Source: Undibacterium umbellatum
GTDB taxonomy: Bacteria; Pseudomonadota; Gammaproteobacteria; Burkholderiales; Burkholderiaceae_D
NCBI RefSeq assembly: GCF_014284125.1
Contig: NZ_JACOFX010000005.1
Coordinates: 264,677-328,676, forward strand
DNA: 64,000 nt
Direction: 5' to 3'
Below, in pieces: positions 49,884-59,033 of the stretch; within the stretch, counting starts at the first letter, position 1; each line of letters starts with the position of its first letter. The translations under genes were made by a program, and so were the position numbers. The notes beneath the pieces were generated by a model. It saw only the letters and a program-made list of their open reading frames with translations. It was not told the origin of the DNA and searched no databases.

Positions 49884-51025
49884 TGAACAGAATAGAAAAC
49901 GCTAAGATCGTCCTGGCTGATAAAGTCATTAGCGGTTCGATGCTGGTAGAGCAGGGCAGGATAGCTGATTTGACTGAGGCAGCGCGCGCTTCCAGTACCA
50001 CTGGAACAGACGACTGGCAAGGCGACTATCTGTTGCCAGGCATGGTAGAGCTACATACCGACAATCTGGAAAAACACCTGATGCCACGCCCCAAAGTGGT
50101 CTGGCCTACGCTGCCTGCGATACTTGCGCATGATGCCCAGATCGCTGCGTCCGGCATTACGACCGTGCTCGATGCAATTTCAGTTGGCGATATCGATTCA
50201 GACAGCCTGCGCAATGACACTCTCGAATCGTGCACCAAAGGTTTGCGCATGGCCGCAGACTCAGGCATCTTGCGGGCAGATCACTTCCTGCACATGCGCC
50301 TGGAACTTGCAGAAGAAGGCTTGCTGGACATGTTCGCCCCTTATCTGCATGACGAACGCTTGAAGCTGGTTTCCCTGATGGACCATACGCCCGGCCAAAG
50401 ACAATGGACAGACCTGACCCATTACCGTGTCTATGTATCCGGCAAGCGCGGCTGGAGTGAAGAAAAAGTCGATTCCATGCTGGAGCGTTTATTGCTCAGG
50501 CAAGTCGCTTATGCAGCATCCAACCGCCGCGCCATCGTCGCCAGTTGCCGCGCTCTGGACGTGCCTGTACCCCTGGCTACCCATGATGATACTACCGTGG
50601 AGCATGTGGTCGAAGGTGTCGATGATGGTGTGACGATATCTGAATTTCCCACCACCGTGGCCGCCGCTAGGGCTGCCCGTGAACAAGGCCTGGGCATCAT
50701 CATGGGCGCACCGAATATGGTACGTGGTGGTTCACATTCCGGCAATGTATCGGCAGCAGAACTGGCCAGGCTGGATTTGCTCGATGTACTGTCTTCAGAC
50801 TATGTACCAGCCAGCCTCCTGCATGCGGCTTTCCTGCTGCAAAATGAAGGTTTTGCCTTGCCCAAGGCGGTGGCGACCGTGACACGTAATCCGGCGCGCA
50901 TGATAGGCCTGCATGACAGGGGGGAGATTGCCGTGGGATTGCGGGCTGACTACATGCGTATACGTGTGGTGAGCGGCATACCTGTAGTCATGGGAGTGTG
51001 GAAAGCGGGTAACAGGATTGCTTGA
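49880..51025 (+). CDS. phnM: Alpha-D-ribose 1-methylphosphonate 5-triphosphate diphosphatase PhnM
   Basis: 381 residues, E. coli type. Amidohydrolase with LLPGMVELHTDNLEKHLMPRPKVVWP, ASGITTVLDAISVGD, ADHFLHMRLE, VSLMDHTPGQRQW, PLATHDDTTVEHV, ISEFPTTVAAARAAREQGLGIIMGAPNMVRGGSHSGNVSAAELARLDLLDVLSSDYVPASLLHAAF. It removes pyrophosphate from the triphosphate made by PhnGHIL, giving the PhnJ substrate. Last gene of the operon. Confidence 0.95.
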   Translation: MMNRIENAKIVLADKVISGSMLVEQGRIADLTEAARASSTTGTDDWQGDYLLPGMVELHTDNLEKHLMPRPKVVWPTLPAILAHDAQIAASGITTVLDAISVGDIDSDSLRNDTLESCTKGLRMAADSGILRADHFLHMRLELAEEGLLDMFAPYLHDERLKLVSLMDHTPGQRQWTDLTHYRVYVSGKRGWSEEKVDSMLERLLLRQVAYAASNRRAIVASCRALDVPVPLATHDDTTVEHVVEGVDDGVTISEFPTTVAAARAAREQGLGIIMGAPNMVRGGSHSGNVSAAELARLDLLDVLSSDYVPASLLHAAFLLQNEGFALPKAVATVTRNPARMIGLHDRGEIAVGLRADYMRIRVVSGIPVVMGVWKAGNRIA

Positions 51026-51063
51026 ATCGCTTAAAACCTAAGACCTCTCACCACAGAGGCACA

Positions 51064-51110
51064 GAGACACAGAGGAAATTCAGAGAAAAACTGAAATGAT
51101 TCTGTGTCTC
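51064..51110. terminator. Hairpin between phnM and ttcA
   Basis: GAGACACAGA (51064-51073) pairs perfectly with TCTGTGTCTC (51101-51110), with an inner stem TTCAG/CTGAA, then AAGTTTTATGG. The strand before it (CACAGAGGCACAGAGACACAGAGG) is made of short CACAGAG repeats. It lies between two convergent genes. Confidence 0.6.
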
Positions 51111-51142
51111 AAGTTTTATGGCGATTAATTTCAAGTATTAAA

Positions 51143-52084
51143 TCAATCCTGATCCAGATGCAGCGAAATCACACCAGTAGCAGGTGTGGCACAAGGCTCG
51201 TCATCAAATGCGATGTCACCATTCGGATTCGCCTCGCCATCAATTTTCAAATCAGTGAAGTTGAACAAATTCTTGTCCATCAGATGTGAAGGGGCGACGG
51301 TGGATAACGATGCAAAAATATTGTCCACACGGCCAGGGAATTTCTTGTCCCATTCACGCATCAGGCCCTTGATTTGCTTGCGCTGCAAATTTTCTTGCGA
51401 ACCGCATAAATCGCAGGGGATGATGGGGAAGTTCTTTACTTCGGCATAGCGTTCAGTATCAGCTTCCTTGACATAGGCCAGTGGACGGATGACGATGTGC
51501 TTACCATCGTCGGATTGCAGCTTTGCTGGCATGCCTTTGAGTTTTCCACCAAAGAACATATTCAGGAAAAATGTTTCCAGGATGTCGTCACGGTGATGGC
51601 CGAGCGCGATCTTGGTTGCGCCCAGTTCATCGGCCACGCGGTACAAGATGCCACGACGCAGGCGTGAGCACAACGAGCAAGTTGTCTTGCCTTCCGGTAT
51701 CAGGCGCTTGACGATGCTGTAAGTATCCTGGTTTTCTATATGGTACGGGATGCCCAGTTTTTCCAGATAGGCAGGCAGGATATGGTCTGGAAAGTTAGGT
51801 TGTTTCTGGTCCAGATTGACGGCGACGATATCGAAATTGATGGGCGCGCGTTCACGCAGGGTCATCAAGATATCCAGCAGGGCATAGCTATCTTTGCCGC
51901 CAGAAAGGCAAACCATGACCTTGTCGCCTTCTTCTATCATATTGAAATCACCTATCGCCTGGCCAACCAGGCGGCATAAGCGCTTGTGCAGTTTATTGTT
52001 TTCGTAGGTGATTTTTTCCTGTGACTTGACCGTGGCTTTTACTTCAACCGGGGCGTCCATCAATGTATCGTTCAGAGCTTGCAT
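51143..52084 (-). CDS. ttcA: tRNA 2-thiocytidine(32) synthetase TtcA
   Basis: 313 residues from the ATG at 52084; the frame extends 19 arginine-rich codons further into the folB end, which does not fit. PP-loop [13 protein letters not shown], the Cys-X2-Cys pair in [47 protein letters not shown], and [18 protein letters not shown]. TtcA thiolates C32 of some tRNAs using a 4Fe-4S cluster. The C-terminal 25 residues are acidic. Operon with folB-like and SDR genes, 8 bases after folB. Confidence 0.94.
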   Translation of the reverse strand: MQALNDTLMDAPVEVKATVKSQEKITYENNKLHKRLCRLVGQAIGDFNMIEEGDKVMVCLSGGKDSYALLDILMTLRERAPINFDIVAVNLDQKQPNFPDHILPAYLEKLGIPYHIENQDTYSIVKRLIPEGKTTCSLCSRLRRGILYRVADELGATKIALGHHRDDILETFFLNMFFGGKLKGMPAKLQSDDGKHIVIRPLAYVKEADTERYAEVKNFPIIPCDLCGSQENLQRKQIKGLMREWDKKFPGRVDNIFASLSTVAPSHLMDKNLFNFTDLKIDGEANPNGDIAFDDEPCATPATGVISLHLDQD

Positions 52085-52092
52085 GGTAGTGT

Positions 52093-52491
52093 TTAAATGT
52101 CGGTTTTGATCTTGAATACTTCTACGCCTACGCCTTCGCAATCCGGGTAAACATCAGGTTTCATGGTGGAGATGCGTACAGCGCGCACCTTAGGATGTGC
52201 CAGCATGATTTTGGCGACATCATCACACAGGGTTTCTTGCAGATGCACGTGACCCTTGGATATACGCTCTGCTATCGTGCCGCGCATGAAATCATAATCG
52301 ACGACTTCTTCGAGTTGATCATCCTTGGGCGTAGAAAGCGCCAGCGGGATATACAGGTCCACATTGAAGAGCACGCGTTGCTCGCCCTTTTTCTCGAACT
52401 CATGCACGCCTATGTTGATGGAGATTTCGTAATTACGCAAGAACAGGCGGCGGCAGTCTGAGAGTTGGGGGTGGTGCAGAATGGATAACAT
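52093..52491 (-). CDS. folB: Dihydroneopterin aldolase family protein FolB
   Basis: 132 residues from the ATG at 52491 with AGGAC upstream. FolB/FolX tunnelling fold: [100 protein letters not shown]. In folate synthesis FolB splits dihydroneopterin; FolX epimerises the triphosphate. Lacking other pathway genes here, I keep the general name. Stands between the SDR gene and ttcA. Confidence 0.85.
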   Translation of the reverse strand: MLSILHHPQLSDCRRLFLRNYEISINIGVHEFEKKGEQRVLFNVDLYIPLALSTPKDDQLEEVVDYDFMRGTIAERISKGHVHLQETLCDDVAKIMLAHPKVRAVRISTMKPDVYPDCEGVGVEVFKIKTDI

Positions 52492-52510
52492 GATAGTCCT
52501 GGGATTAAGG

Positions 52511-53308
52511 TTAAATAGCTTGGTTTGCAGTTGCCAAAAACATGACATCGCGCTGCAAGGGAATAAGGTGTTGGCCACCATCGACGAGGATGGTGGTGCC
52601 GGTCATGGCCGGGCTGTCAGCCAGAAAACAGACGGTGCGGGCAATATCCTCAGGCGTGCTGGAGCGGCCCAGGGGCGTGACCTGATGTGCCTGCTGGAAA
52701 TCTGCCGTGCTTTGATGGCCGGATTCCATGGTGATGCCGGGAGCTACGCCAACTACGCGCACTTTAGGCGCCAGTGCCTGCGCCAGCGTTGTCGTGGCAC
52801 ATTGCAGCGCGGCTTTGGACAGTGTGTAAGACAAAAAATCGGGATTCAGGTTGTACAGCTTTTGATCAAGCAAGTTAATGAGGCAGGTTTGCTCGCCATC
52901 CGCTGTTGCTGCATGCAGGGCCTGCGCCAATATGATGGGCGCAGCCAGGTTTGCATGCATATGCCTGTCCAGGCTGGCATGGCTGAAGCTGTGCACATCA
53001 TCTTCGGCGAACAGAGAGGCATTGTTGACGATGCAATCTATCTTGCCCATGGCGGCTATTGCGGCGGGTAACAATGCATGCGTTGCCGTTTCATTAGCCA
53101 GGTTTGTCTGCAAGGCATGCGCGCGGCGGCCCATCGCCTGGATTTCTGTCACCAGTGTCTGTGCTTCTGCGGCCGAATTGCCATAATGGACAAGAATATC
53201 CCAACCCTGCCGCGCCATATGCAGGGCGATATGCCGACCTATGCGTTTGGCGGCACCAGTGATCAGTGCGGTGCGGGGCGTGTACTTATTGTTGTTCATG
53301 TCACTCAT
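52511..53308 (-). CDS. SDR family oxidoreductase, FolM/pteridine-reductase-like
   Basis: 265 residues from the ATG at 53308 (a second ATG three codons in is possible). Rossmann NADP site TGAAKRIGRHIAL, NNASLF, catalytic Tyr-X3-Lys in YTLSKAALQ, and C-terminal GTTILVDGGQHL. The TGAAKRIG start and HYGNSAAEA segment resemble FolM and pteridine reductase, which reduce dihydromonapterin or dihydrofolate. The folB-like gene follows after 19 bases, supporting a pterin role. Specificity is inferred. Confidence 0.75.
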   Translation of the reverse strand: MSDMNNNKYTPRTALITGAAKRIGRHIALHMARQGWDILVHYGNSAAEAQTLVTEIQAMGRRAHALQTNLANETATHALLPAAIAAMGKIDCIVNNASLFAEDDVHSFSHASLDRHMHANLAAPIILAQALHAATADGEQTCLINLLDQKLYNLNPDFLSYTLSKAALQCATTTLAQALAPKVRVVGVAPGITMESGHQSTADFQQAHQVTPLGRSSTPEDIARTVCFLADSPAMTGTTILVDGGQHLIPLQRDVMFLATANQAI

Positions 53309-53353
53309 GGAAATTCTTAACAAGGATTACTGCGTTTTCAATACAATGCGGCT

Positions 53354-54523
53354 ATGCATAAATTATCTCTACCTGTGCCTGGCGATGATGCGCTGGCCGC
53401 CTCATCTGCTTTGCAACAACTGATTATCGACGACATCCACCAACATCAGGGCTGGATACCGTTTTCGCGCTACATGGAACTGGCACTGTATGCGCCTGAC
53501 CTTGGTTATTACAGCGGTGGTGCCACAAAATTAGGCAAAGACGGTGATTTTACAACCGCACCAGAAATGTCGCCGTTATTTGGTGCCACCCTGGCCAGGC
53601 TGGCAAATCAGTTATTCAGTCAAACTGCGGCCGAAGTCATGGAATTCGGTGCAGGCACGGGCAAGCTTGCCCTGGATTTTTTGTCGGAATGTCAATTATC
53701 TGGAATCGCGATAGAACGCTATTTTATCGTGGAATTGTCCGGCGAACTGCGTGCACGTCAGGAAGAATTGCTGAAAGACTTTTCACAAGTGCAATGGTTG
53801 CAAAAAATGCCAGATTCTTTTTCAGGTATCGTGCTGGGAAATGAAGTGCTGGATGCCATGCCAGTCGACCTCGTCATCAAGACGGCGGACGGCTGGCATG
53901 AGGTCGGTGTGGCAGTGGTGGATGAGGAAAGCACGCCAAGGCTGCTTTTCCGCGAACAGTCAAAGGCATGCACTCCTGATAAGATCGCGCAAATTCCCGG
54001 CGCAGATGAATTGCCAGTAGGTTATTTGACCGAAGTCCATCCTATCGCTGGCGGCTTTATGCAAAGCCTGGCAGCCATGTTGCTCGCCAGTGGCAAGCCA
54101 GCAATTGCGATACTGATTGATTACGGTTTTCCGGCATCCGAGTATTATCACCCGCAACGATTGCAAGGAAGCCTGATGTGCCACTATCGCCATCATGCGC
54201 ATCCTGATCCTTTTTATCTGCCTGGCTTGCAGGACATCACCGCTCATGTTGATTTTACGGCCATGACCAGGGCAGGGCTGGCAGCTGGGCTGGAGCTATT
54301 GAACTACACCAGTCAGGCAGGTTTCCTGACTGCTGCAGGCATCGCCGATGTGCTGGCGCGCACTTCGGCAGAACAAGTCATGGACTATCTGCCTAAGGCA
54401 AATGCTCTGCAAAAACTGGTTTCGCCCGCCGAAATGGGTGAATTGTTCAAGGTGCTGGTCATGGGCCATGGCATGGAATTGCCTGAAAATTTATTGCGTC
54501 TGGACCGCAGTCACCGCTTATGA
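53354..54523 (+). CDS. SAM-dependent methyltransferase, MidA/NDUFAF7 family
   Basis: 389 residues. The COG1565 group: IPFSRYMELALYAPDLGYYSGGATKLGKDGDFTTAPEMSPLFGATLARL, SAM motif EFGAGTGKLALDFL (97-110), FIVELSGELRARQEELL, VLGNEVLDAMPVDLV, GKPAIAILIDYGFPASEYYHPQRLQGSLMCHYRHHAHPDPFYLPGLQDITAHVDFTAM. The mitochondrial relative methylates an arginine of complex I; the bacterial target is not known. Head to head with the SDR gene across 45 bases. Confidence 0.92.
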   Translation: MHKLSLPVPGDDALAASSALQQLIIDDIHQHQGWIPFSRYMELALYAPDLGYYSGGATKLGKDGDFTTAPEMSPLFGATLARLANQLFSQTAAEVMEFGAGTGKLALDFLSECQLSGIAIERYFIVELSGELRARQEELLKDFSQVQWLQKMPDSFSGIVLGNEVLDAMPVDLVIKTADGWHEVGVAVVDEESTPRLLFREQSKACTPDKIAQIPGADELPVGYLTEVHPIAGGFMQSLAAMLLASGKPAIAILIDYGFPASEYYHPQRLQGSLMCHYRHHAHPDPFYLPGLQDITAHVDFTAMTRAGLAAGLELLNYTSQAGFLTAAGIADVLARTSAEQVMDYLPKANALQKLVSPAEMGELFKVLVMGHGMELPENLLRLDRSHRL

Positions 54524-54584
54524 TGGCAGACAACTTGATGTAAGTTATAGAAATTGCCCAATGGCAATTGAACAGGAGCAAATT

Positions 54585-54782
54585 TTGTTACGCTGGGTAC
54601 TAACCATCTTTATCGCCGTCGTGGTGTTTTCCAGCTTGCTGCCCTGGCTGGAAAAGCTGGGCATAGGTCGTTTGCCAGGCGATGTGCGTTTCAAACTGTT
54701 TGGTCGCAATTTCTCTTTTCCCTTTGCTTCAACCATACTGATCTCTCTATTTGTCTTGTTGTTAGCAAGGATATTCAAGTAA
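54585..54782 (+). CDS. DUF2905 small membrane protein
   Basis: 65 residues if started at TTG 54585, chosen because AGGAG lies seven bases before it and because the product then begins MLRWVLTIF as DUF2905 proteins do. An ATG at 54561 would add eight residues. Two membrane helices (VLTIFIAVVVFSSLLPWL, TILISLFVLLLARIF) flank the conserved GIGRLPGDVRFKLFGRNFSFPFAST. Function unknown. It is 61 bases after the methyltransferase gene in the same direction. Confidence 0.85.
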   Translation: MLRWVLTIFIAVVVFSSLLPWLEKLGIGRLPGDVRFKLFGRNFSFPFASTILISLFVLLLARIFK

Positions 54783-54975
54783 ATGCGTTAAATATGTTAA
54801 AGCCTTGCAACATTGTTGCTGCATAGGGGTAAAGTTTCCATATCAATGCGCCGTCACTTTAATATAATGAAATGGTCATTTAAGCCAACTCAGGCTTGAT
54901 GCGGTTTGCCGGCCCTGGACGACGGGTTGGTGCGCACTACAGCGAGATCAACAATAAATTACGCTAAAGGTTGAA

Positions 54976-56604
54976 ATGAGCGAACTCAGCGATATCAGGG
55001 CATTGCTCATTGAACCGCATTCAGGTATGCGGGTCAGTTTGCACAATATGCTGAATCTATGCGGTATTACCAAGATCGAGCATGGTCTGTCGGCCGGTAC
55101 TGCAGTGCGCGCCATACAAGCCAAGGTATATGATCTGATCTTGTGTGAATATGATCTCGGCATAGGCCAGGACGGCCAGCAACTGCTGGAAGACATGCGT
55201 CACCACAAACTGGCACCCTTGTCCACTATCTTTATTATGGTGACTGCTGAGCGTTCGTACGCGAAGGTCGTTAGTGCGGCCGAACTGGCACCATCAGATT
55301 ATTTGTTAAAACCCTTCACTGCCGACATGCTGCTGGAGCGTGTTATCCGCGCCCTGGAAAAACGCAAAGCCTTTGTCGATGTCTATAATTTGATGGAGCA
55401 AGGTTCTATCCCTGAAGCCATCATGGCTTGCCACCATGGTGAACGTGATTACCCCAAATATGCGATCGACTTCATGCGCTTGCGCGCTGAACTGCACGTA
55501 ATACAAGGCGAAGCTGTTGAGGCGGAAGAATTATATAAATATTTATTTGAATTAAAGGCGGTGGCCTGGGCGCGCTTGGGCCTGGCCAAGACGCTCTTCA
55601 TGCAGGGTAAATACCAGGAGGCAGAAGAAATACTGAAGAGCCTGGTAGCCGAAAACAACAAATACATGGATGCCTATGACTGGTTGGCCAAGACCCATGA
55701 AATGGTGGGTGAGTTGCCAGAGGCAAAAGAGGTACTTGATGTCGCTGTCAGTGTCTCGCCTCATGCCGTGCGGCGTTTACGCAAACTGGGCAAGATCGCG
55801 CTGGAGACGGGAGATATCGAGACTGCTGAGAACGTCTTGAAAAAAGTGGTCAGCAAGGCCAAATTTTCTGAATTCCGCGATCCAGAAGACCATCTGAACC
55901 TGGTTGATGCCCTGGTCAAGAAAGGTGATACCGAACAGGCCAAATCAGTCGTGCGCGATCTGGAAAAGAATATGTCCAGTTTGAAGAAAACGGCGGCAGT
56001 GCGCGCCATTTCTGCCGCTATGATACACGCCAAGACCGGTGACGCCAGATTGGGGGAAGAATTGGGAAATGCCGTGGCAGCCTCCCGGGAAGACATAGGC
56101 TTGTCTACCGATGCCAAGCTGGGCCTGGCAAAAAGCTGTCTTGAAAATGATCAGGAAGATAATGCTTCCGAGATTATTCTGGATGTCATGAAAAACGCCA
56201 GCAACCAGCAAGTCATGAACAAGGCCATGGGCGTGTTTGAGAGTGCTGGTAAAGGCCACCTTGGCAAGGAGTTGGCACAGCGCAGCCAGAAAGAAGTCAT
56301 GGATCTGGTTGCCATGGGTGTGCAAAAAGCCAAGCAAGGTGATTTCCGTGGCTCGGTAGAGCTGATGGCCGCTGCGGCACGCAAATCACCTGACAATCCG
56401 CAAGTGGTGTTGAATGCGGCGCTGGCTGCCTTGAAATGTCTGGAGAACATGGGCTGGGATCATGCCACTGGTGAGTTGGCGCGCGGTTTGATTGAGTCTG
56501 CCCGTCGCCTTGACCCCATGAATCCACGCCTCAAAGCAATACGTGGCTTGTATGATGAATTGCAGAAAAAGTACGGCATCAATGCCGCCCGTGTTGCCAA
56601 GTAA
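54976..56604 (+). CDS. Atypical response regulator with TPR repeats
   Basis: 542 residues. A receiver-like domain (1-125) with switch Thr (MVTAE) and KPF lysine, but the phosphate-acceptor position is Glu58 (LILCEYDLG) and the acidic pair is reduced to one Glu (LLIEPHSG), so it may not be phosphorylated. Residues 140-540 are helical repeats of TPR type (AWARLGLAKTLFMQGKYQEAEEILKSLV, AYDWLAKTHEMVGELPEAKEVLDVAVSVSP, AALAALKCLENMGWDHATGELARGLIESARRLDPMNPRLKAIRGLYDELQ). A protein-interaction output without DNA-binding domain. The next gene, for an HDOD protein, follows by 59 bases, probably co-transcribed. Confidence 0.85.
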   Translation: MSELSDIRALLIEPHSGMRVSLHNMLNLCGITKIEHGLSAGTAVRAIQAKVYDLILCEYDLGIGQDGQQLLEDMRHHKLAPLSTIFIMVTAERSYAKVVSAAELAPSDYLLKPFTADMLLERVIRALEKRKAFVDVYNLMEQGSIPEAIMACHHGERDYPKYAIDFMRLRAELHVIQGEAVEAEELYKYLFELKAVAWARLGLAKTLFMQGKYQEAEEILKSLVAENNKYMDAYDWLAKTHEMVGELPEAKEVLDVAVSVSPHAVRRLRKLGKIALETGDIETAENVLKKVVSKAKFSEFRDPEDHLNLVDALVKKGDTEQAKSVVRDLEKNMSSLKKTAAVRAISAAMIHAKTGDARLGEELGNAVAASREDIGLSTDAKLGLAKSCLENDQEDNASEIILDVMKNASNQQVMNKAMGVFESAGKGHLGKELAQRSQKEVMDLVAMGVQKAKQGDFRGSVELMAAAARKSPDNPQVVLNAALAALKCLENMGWDHATGELARGLIESARRLDPMNPRLKAIRGLYDELQKKYGINAARVAK

Positions 56605-56663
56605 ATACTAGAGAGCCAGATTTCAGAATGGTTTTGTTTAGAGAATAGGTAGTTGCATAGACC

Positions 56664-58226
56664 ATGGCCATTCAACCTTCTGTTCATTTAGGCGAACACG
56701 CACCGGTGACAGCGCGTGATCTTTTGCTCAAAAAAATCAATGAAGAGAGCAATTTGCCTACTTTGGGCGTGTCGATTACCAAAGTCGTCGAAATTACTTC
56801 ATCAAGCGAAGATCCGGTCGCCAAGCTGGCGCATTTTGTGTTGGCTGACGTCGCCCTGACACAAAAAATACTCAGGTTATCGAATACCATTCATTACCGC
56901 ACCAGTGCGGGCGCACCTGTTACGACCATATCCAGAGCGATATTTTTGCTAGGCTTTAACAGTATCAAGACCAGTGCCATGGCCATGTTGCTGGTTGATT
57001 GTTTCAAGGATAAAAGCCATGCCAATAGTGTCAGGCGCGAACTGGTGCAGGCGTTGTGCGCGAGCATAGTTGGACGTGAAATGGCGCAACGCGGGCGTTT
57101 CCAGGATGGGGAGGAGGCTGCCGTGGCGGCCTTGTTCAAGAATGTGGGCAAGATCCTGGTGGCATCTTTTGATCACCCTTTGTACACGCGCATACAAGCG
57201 ATGCTGCAGACTGGGCAAACCACAGCTCAGGATGCCAGCTCCATGCTCCTGGGTTGCAGCTATGAACGCTTTGGTGAAATGGCTTTGCAGGAATGGAAGA
57301 TACCCGACACCATCATACAATCACTGATCCCTTTGCCTGGTGGTGAATTGAAGAAGGTGAATACCCGTGCTGAGTGGTTGAGGCAAGTAGCAAGTTTCAG
57401 CGATGCGCTGGCTTCCATGATCATGAGTGCAGGCACGGGTACTGGTAGTCTCAGTGAAAAAGCCAAACCGCTATTGCTTAAATATGGCAAGGCACTGGAT
57501 TTTGACCAGGCCATACTCGATGAAATGCTGGTCAAGGTCGAGACAGAGACCAAGCAACTCGCCAAAAGCATGGACATTGCCATGGGCGATATCCATATCG
57601 GTGAAGGCGATGCCAATACCACCAATGGTGTACCGAATGAACTCTTGCTCAAGAATTATGAAGCCGGTGAAATTCAGAACGATGAGCGCCATGCCAGTGG
57701 CAAGCCCAAGCATGCGCGTGATCTTTTACTGGCCGGTGTACAGGATGTGACGCAGATGCTGGCATCCGACAGTTTCAAACTGAATGACCTGATCTTGCTG
57801 GTGCTGGAAACGCTGTATAGCAGCATGGGATTTCGCTTTGCCACGGTTTGCCTGCGTGATCTGCAAACTGTGCGCTATGTAGCGCGGCTGGCGATAGGTG
57901 AAAATTATCAGGAAAGACAAAGAGGCTTTGCCTTCAGCGGCAAGCAAGACCAGCATTTATTTCATCTGGCGATGAGCAATAATGTTGATCTGATGATATC
58001 CGACGCCTCTGTCCCCAAGATACAAAACCTGCTACCGGACTGGCACAAGCAATTATTGCCGGATGCACGCAGCTTCATCATCCTGCCGCTGGTCATACAA
58101 AAAAAGTCGCTGGGTCTGTTTTATGCTGACCGTGCAGCGAATGCGGAAGAAGGTGTGCCGCCAGATGAAACGGCACTCATCAAAACTCTGAAGAGCCAAT
58201 TACTGGCCGCCATGATGCGTGGTTAG
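56664..58226 (+). CDS. HDOD domain protein with C-terminal GAF domain
   Basis: 520 residues. N-terminal HDOD (about 15-225): LLKKINEESNLPTLGVSITKVVEITSSSEDPVAKLAHFVLADVALTQKILRLSNTIHYR, TTISRAIFLLGFNSIKTSAMAMLLVDCF, AAVAALFKNVGKIL; the HD metal residues are not kept, as normal for HDOD. C-terminal GAF about 350-515 (LILLVLETLYSSMGFRFATVCLRDLQTVRYVARLAIGE, FIILPLVIQKKSLGLFYADRAA). Such proteins take part in signalling for motility and stress. Paired with the receiver-TPR gene. Confidence 0.88.
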   Translation: MAIQPSVHLGEHAPVTARDLLLKKINEESNLPTLGVSITKVVEITSSSEDPVAKLAHFVLADVALTQKILRLSNTIHYRTSAGAPVTTISRAIFLLGFNSIKTSAMAMLLVDCFKDKSHANSVRRELVQALCASIVGREMAQRGRFQDGEEAAVAALFKNVGKILVASFDHPLYTRIQAMLQTGQTTAQDASSMLLGCSYERFGEMALQEWKIPDTIIQSLIPLPGGELKKVNTRAEWLRQVASFSDALASMIMSAGTGTGSLSEKAKPLLLKYGKALDFDQAILDEMLVKVETETKQLAKSMDIAMGDIHIGEGDANTTNGVPNELLLKNYEAGEIQNDERHASGKPKHARDLLLAGVQDVTQMLASDSFKLNDLILLVLETLYSSMGFRFATVCLRDLQTVRYVARLAIGENYQERQRGFAFSGKQDQHLFHLAMSNNVDLMISDASVPKIQNLLPDWHKQLLPDARSFIILPLVIQKKSLGLFYADRAANAEEGVPPDETALIKTLKSQLLAAMMRG

Positions 58227-58328
58227 CCGTATGCGTAGTGTCAGCTAAGTGCTTGTACTGACTGCGTGTATAAGGCATTGGCGTTACAATGCACTGACAC
58301 TATTAATCATTTCAGCGGGACGAATCTC

Positions 58329-58982
58329 ATGCACTTCACTACCTGGCTTACTTTCTTCTTTGCGGCATGCGTTATCGCGGTATCTCCTGGCTCTGGTGCA
58401 GTGTTATCGATGTCGCATGGCTTGAACTATGGTGTCAAAAAAGCCAGTGGTACTATCATGGGACTGCAAGCAGGCTTGTTGTTGATACTGGCAATTGCCG
58501 GTGCTGGTGTCGGTTCCATCCTGATGGCTTCAGAGTTCGCGTTCAGCGTTGTCAAAACTATAGGTGCGCTCTATCTGATTTATCTGGGTATCAGTCAATG
58601 GCGTGCAAAAAATGATGTGCCAGTTGCCGGCAATGCAGTTGGTGACCGCGTGGCTAACACCCAGGTGCCAGCCCTGTCCAGGCGTTTTTTGACGGGCTTC
58701 CTGACGAATGCAACCAACCCTAAAGGCATTATCTTCATGGTCGCTGTATTGCCGCAATTCATCTCGCATGATGCACCGCTCTTGCCCCAGCTATTGATAC
58801 TGGGTGTGACCATGTGTGCGATTGACCTGGTAGTCATGCATGGCTATGCCTTTGCCGCCTCCATCATGCAGCGTTACTTCCGCGACCCCAAATGGCTGAA
58901 AAGCCAGAACCGCTTCTTTGGCGGGATACTGATTGCGATAGGTGCGGCCCTGTTCTTTGTCAAGCGCAGCCCTTCCAATTAA
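58329..58982 (+). CDS. LysE/RhtB family amino-acid exporter
   Basis: 217 residues from the ATG at 58329; the frame extends 21 codons before, lacking family similarity. Six membrane helices: WLTFFFAACVIAVSPGSGAVLSMSHGLNYGVKKASGTIMGLQAGLLLILAIAGAGVGSIL holds the family mark; then TIGALYLIYLGISQWRA, FLTGFLTNATNPKGIIFMVAVLPQFI and a C-terminal NRFFGGILIAIGAALFF. Relatives export homoserine, threonine or leucine. A shared terminator follows. Confidence 0.92.
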   Translation: MHFTTWLTFFFAACVIAVSPGSGAVLSMSHGLNYGVKKASGTIMGLQAGLLLILAIAGAGVGSILMASEFAFSVVKTIGALYLIYLGISQWRAKNDVPVAGNAVGDRVANTQVPALSRRFLTGFLTNATNPKGIIFMVAVLPQFISHDAPLLPQLLILGVTMCAIDLVVMHGYAFAASIMQRYFRDPKWLKSQNRFFGGILIAIGAALFFVKRSPSN

Positions 58983-58984
58983 AA

Positions 58985-59020
58985 AAACCGCCGTTGAATG
59001 AAATTACGGCGGCTTTTTTT
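58985..59020. terminator. Bidirectional terminator between the LysE gene and the next convergent gene
   Basis: CCGCCGT (58988-58994) pairs with ACGGCGG (59006-59012), loop 11 bases, extended by A/T pairs; CTTTTTTT follows on the plus strand and a GGTTTTTTT run on the minus strand. Confidence 0.88.
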
Positions 59021-59033
59021 ATCCATTGTTTTT

